Origin: Pseudomonadota bacterium
Lineage (GTDB): Bacteria > Cyanobacteriota > Vampirovibrionia > LMEP-6097
Reading direction: 5' to 3'
Assembly (NCBI GenBank): GCA_009924885.1
Contig: RFQS01000092.1
Coordinates: 1-8,637 of the forward strand
Length of the DNA stretch: 8,637 nt
In this document: positions 7,309 to 8,637 of the stretch, piece by piece
Layout: the number at the start of each line of letters is the position of its first letter
Numbering within the stretch: position 1 is the first letter of the stretch
The notes under the pieces: generated by a model
What the model saw: the letters and a program-made list of their open reading frames with translations, nothing else
The model's database searches: none
Told to the model about the DNA's origin: nothing
Made by a program: the position numbers and the translations under genes

Positions 7309-7953
7309 TTATACCATCATAGATTTAAGCACAGCAGGTATATCTTTACCATAAGTTTGGTAAAACTCCATAGCCCTTAAATCCTTTAGCCAAGAGCTTA
7401 AAGCAGGATAATCACTTAAACTGTAATCCATCGCATCAGTCAAGCCTAAACTAGCTAAAAGACTAAAATCGGCTAGAGATAATTTATCACCACATACATA
7501 TTTATTCTTCTGAAGCTGTTTTTCCACTATAGGTAAAAATCTAATCAAAGAATCTTCCCCTTCTTTAAGAGATCTTAAATCAGGCTCCATATTAAAAATT
7601 TTATAAAATACCTTATTTACAGCGATTTTCAACAAAGATGTACCGATATGTACGGTAGTAAAATCTAACCACTGATCAACAACCGCTCTTTCCTCTAAAG
7701 CTTTCGGATATAAATCAGAATTATTTTTATCTGCAAGATATCTCATGATCGCTAAACTTTCAGTAAGATTAAAATCTCCATCAACAATAGCAGGCATTTT
7801 CCCAACAGGGTTAATCGCCAAAAATTCCGCTGATTGCAGGTCTCCTTTTCTTGGATCCAATGCAATAAATTCATAATCCAGCCCTAAATAAATAACAAGA
7901 AAATTTACTTTATTAACGAATATAGAGAGTGGGTTACCGTAGATTTTAAGCAT
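7309..7953 (-). CDS. Glutathione S-transferase, theta-like
   Basis: This 214-residue cytosolic enzyme is expected to conjugate glutathione to electrophiles or act as a glutathione-dependent dehalogenase or peroxidase. The N-terminal thioredoxin fold has YGNPLSIFVNKV (5-16, with the theta-type serine S10 as candidate thiolate activator), LGLDYEFIALD (23-33), NPVGKMPAI (48-56, cis-proline P54) and ESLAIMRYLADK (65-76, glutathione-binding E65-S66). The helical C-terminal domain contains the N-capping box SLADFSLL (159-166) and KYVCGDKLSLADF just before it. Length fits the family. The reading frame extends 32 codons upstream to 8049, but the start at 7953 is chosen because AAGGAG (complement of 7962-7967) sits 8 bases before it and the fold begins directly with MLKIYG. 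The extra upstream stretch also overlaps two palindromes. The gene lies downstream of a TetR-type gene on the same strand. The substrate is not predictable. Confidence 0.92.
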   Translation of the reverse strand: MLKIYGNPLSIFVNKVNFLVIYLGLDYEFIALDPRKGDLQSAEFLAINPVGKMPAIVDGDFNLTESLAIMRYLADKNNSDLYPKALEERAVVDQWLDFTTVHIGTSLLKIAVNKVFYKIFNMEPDLRSLKEGEDSLIRFLPIVEKQLQKNKYVCGDKLSLADFSLLASLGLTDAMDYSLSDYPALSSWLKDLRAMEFYQTYGKDIPAVLKSMMV

Positions 7954-7961
7954 TTTTAAGA

Positions 7962-7967
7962 CTCCTT
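7962..7967 (-). promoter_or_regulatory. Shine-Dalgarno site of the glutathione S-transferase gene
   Basis: On the minus strand the sequence reads GGAAAGGAGTCTTAAAA immediately before the ATG at 7953-7951, so AAGGAG is 8 bases from the start codon. It is the only clear ribosome binding site in the window and decides the start of this gene against the longer reading frame beginning at 8049. Confidence 0.85.
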
Positions 7968-7974
7968 TCCTATC

Positions 7975-7990
7975 TGTACTAATCAGTACA
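7975..7990. promoter_or_regulatory. Palindromic operator candidate 1 (proximal)
   Basis: TGTACTAATCAGTACA is a perfect inverted repeat: 6-bp arms TGTACT and AGTACA with a 4-base centre. It lies 21 bases before the glutathione S-transferase ATG, just upstream of its Shine-Dalgarno site, and 74 bases past the stop of the TetR-like gene. Size, symmetry and place fit a TetR-family dimer site. That the adjacent regulator binds it is inference. Confidence 0.65.
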
Positions 7991-8018
7991 ATCACATCAT
8001 GCCATAAATTAAGAAATA

Positions 8019-8034
8019 TGTACTGAATGGTACA
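8019..8034. promoter_or_regulatory. Palindromic operator candidate 2 (distal)
   Basis: TGTACTGAATGGTACA repeats the layout of the proximal site with one arm mismatch (GGTACA for AGTACA). The centres are 44 bp apart, close to four helical turns, so two dimers could sit on the same face of the DNA. The glutathione S-transferase promoter probably lies between or overlaps the two sites, although I find no convincing -35/-10 pair there. Confidence 0.6.
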
Positions 8035-8064
8035 AAGATTTGAAAGCACTATGGAAGAGCAGTT

Positions 8065-8610
8065 TCAACTACGAATGATTGCCAAATACTTTAAAGCATG
8101 TTTAATACTAGCTTTTAAAGGTTTAATATCTTTTCTAATTTTAGAAGTCATCAGCCCACCCTGTAGAATAGCAAGACAAAAATCCGCCAAAGAATCCGCG
8201 TCTATATTTTTCTTGAAATCACCATTTTTTCTAGCTTTATCGAAAAACTTTTTCAATGTGAGTTTCATATAGTCAAAAATCTCATTAACTTGTTGAGAAA
8301 GTTCTATTTGAGAAGAGTTTAATTCCGCACCAATAAAACCAAGTGCGCAAGCTCGAGGTTTATCAAAACGTTTATTCATGGTTAGAAAAAAATTTAAAAA
8401 ATCTTCTAAATCTTCCCAAGAACTAATCTCATGATTAATAGGTGAAGCATCTGATCTAATAAATTTAAAAAAACTTTCAAGAACAGCACTGATCAAGCCC
8501 TCCTTGCTTTTAAAATAATAATAAAACTGACTTTTCCCCCAGCAAAAATTCCTAAAGAAAAAATAAAGATAGTGATTTAACTCTGGCCTTTGTAAGGGTA
8601 TTGTGCTTAA
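8065..8610 (-). pseudogene. TetR/AcrR-family transcriptional regulator with broken N-terminal DNA-binding domain
   Basis: The C-terminal part is a good TetR-family ligand-binding and dimerisation domain, ending in NGDFKKN, ADFCLAILQGGL, KPLKASIKHALKYL. In the same frame upstream comes WGKSQFYYYFKSKEGLISAVLES (8540-8473), the recognition helix and helix 4 of the TetR helix-turn-helix. Before that the frame reads aromatic-rich non-TetR sequence (HYLYFFFRNFC) and meets a TAG at 8613-8611, with no ATG. Another frame (near 8595-8557) gives TKARVKSLSLFFL, which resembles TetR helix 1 and then stops. So roughly 15-20 residues covering the end of helix 1 and helix 2 seem to be missing, with a frame change. 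The first in-frame non-ATG start, TTG at 8496, would give 143 residues without a DNA-binding domain. This is either a decayed gene or an assembly error near the window edge. It is followed on the same strand by the candidate operators and the transferase, its likely target. The stated 5' limit is only where the frame opens. Confidence 0.7.
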
Positions 8611-8637
8611 CTAGAGCTGTTGAGAGAAAGTAGTCTT

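Noticed and set aside
7954..8049. Longer N-terminus for the glutathione S-transferase (32 more residues).
   Set aside because: The stretch runs through both palindromes, does not resemble the fold, and the strong Shine-Dalgarno site marks the internal ATG at 7953.
8027..8272. Plus-strand open frame of 81 residues opposite the TetR-like gene.
   Set aside because: It lies antisense to a clear TetR C-terminal domain, overlaps operator 2, and shows no family features.

Overview
The window is an AT-rich stretch of bacterial DNA with seven protein genes or gene remnants and no RNA genes, CRISPR array or insertion sequence that I can see. An outer-membrane barrel protein with a signal peptide and a protein with a FrpC/RTX-type calcium module point to a Gram-negative, probably proteobacterial, host. 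I cannot name the genus. Shine-Dalgarno sequences are nearly absent: only the glutathione S-transferase gene has a clear one.

Plus-strand half (about 90-5245). First comes a 432-residue acidic protein with a central calcium-binding self-processing module like that of meningococcal FrpC, including an Asp-Pro bond after a proline-rich linker. It has no RTX nonapeptide repeats, and its 5' end looks incomplete. Next is a two-gene unit: a class I glutamine amidotransferase-like hydrolase (peptidase C26 type), then, 3 bases later, a 952-residue glycine decarboxylase (P protein of the glycine cleavage system). The P protein reads like the two-subunit GcvPA and GcvPB proteins joined head to tail, rather than the classical one-chain GcvP. 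Genes for its partners GcvT and GcvH are not in the window.

Minus-strand half (8610-5286) converges on gcvP, with 40 bases between the stop codons. In transcription order it holds a TetR-family regulator whose DNA-binding N-terminus is broken, a theta-like glutathione S-transferase, an outer-membrane beta-barrel protein of the phenol-MetA/'transporter' type with a histidine-rich loop, and an unrecognised 273-residue helical protein. Between the regulator and the transferase lie two 16-bp palindromes of the form TGTACT-N4-RGTACA with centres 44 bp apart. These are good candidates for the regulator's operators. The arrangement suggests a small stress or detoxification unit once controlled by the TetR protein. 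That control may now be lost or relaxed, because helix 2 of the helix-turn-helix seems to be missing.

I see no single undescribed system spanning the window. The most unusual items are the repeat-free self-processing protein, the fused GcvPA-GcvPB enzyme joined to an amidotransferase, and the intact operator pair beside a damaged regulator.
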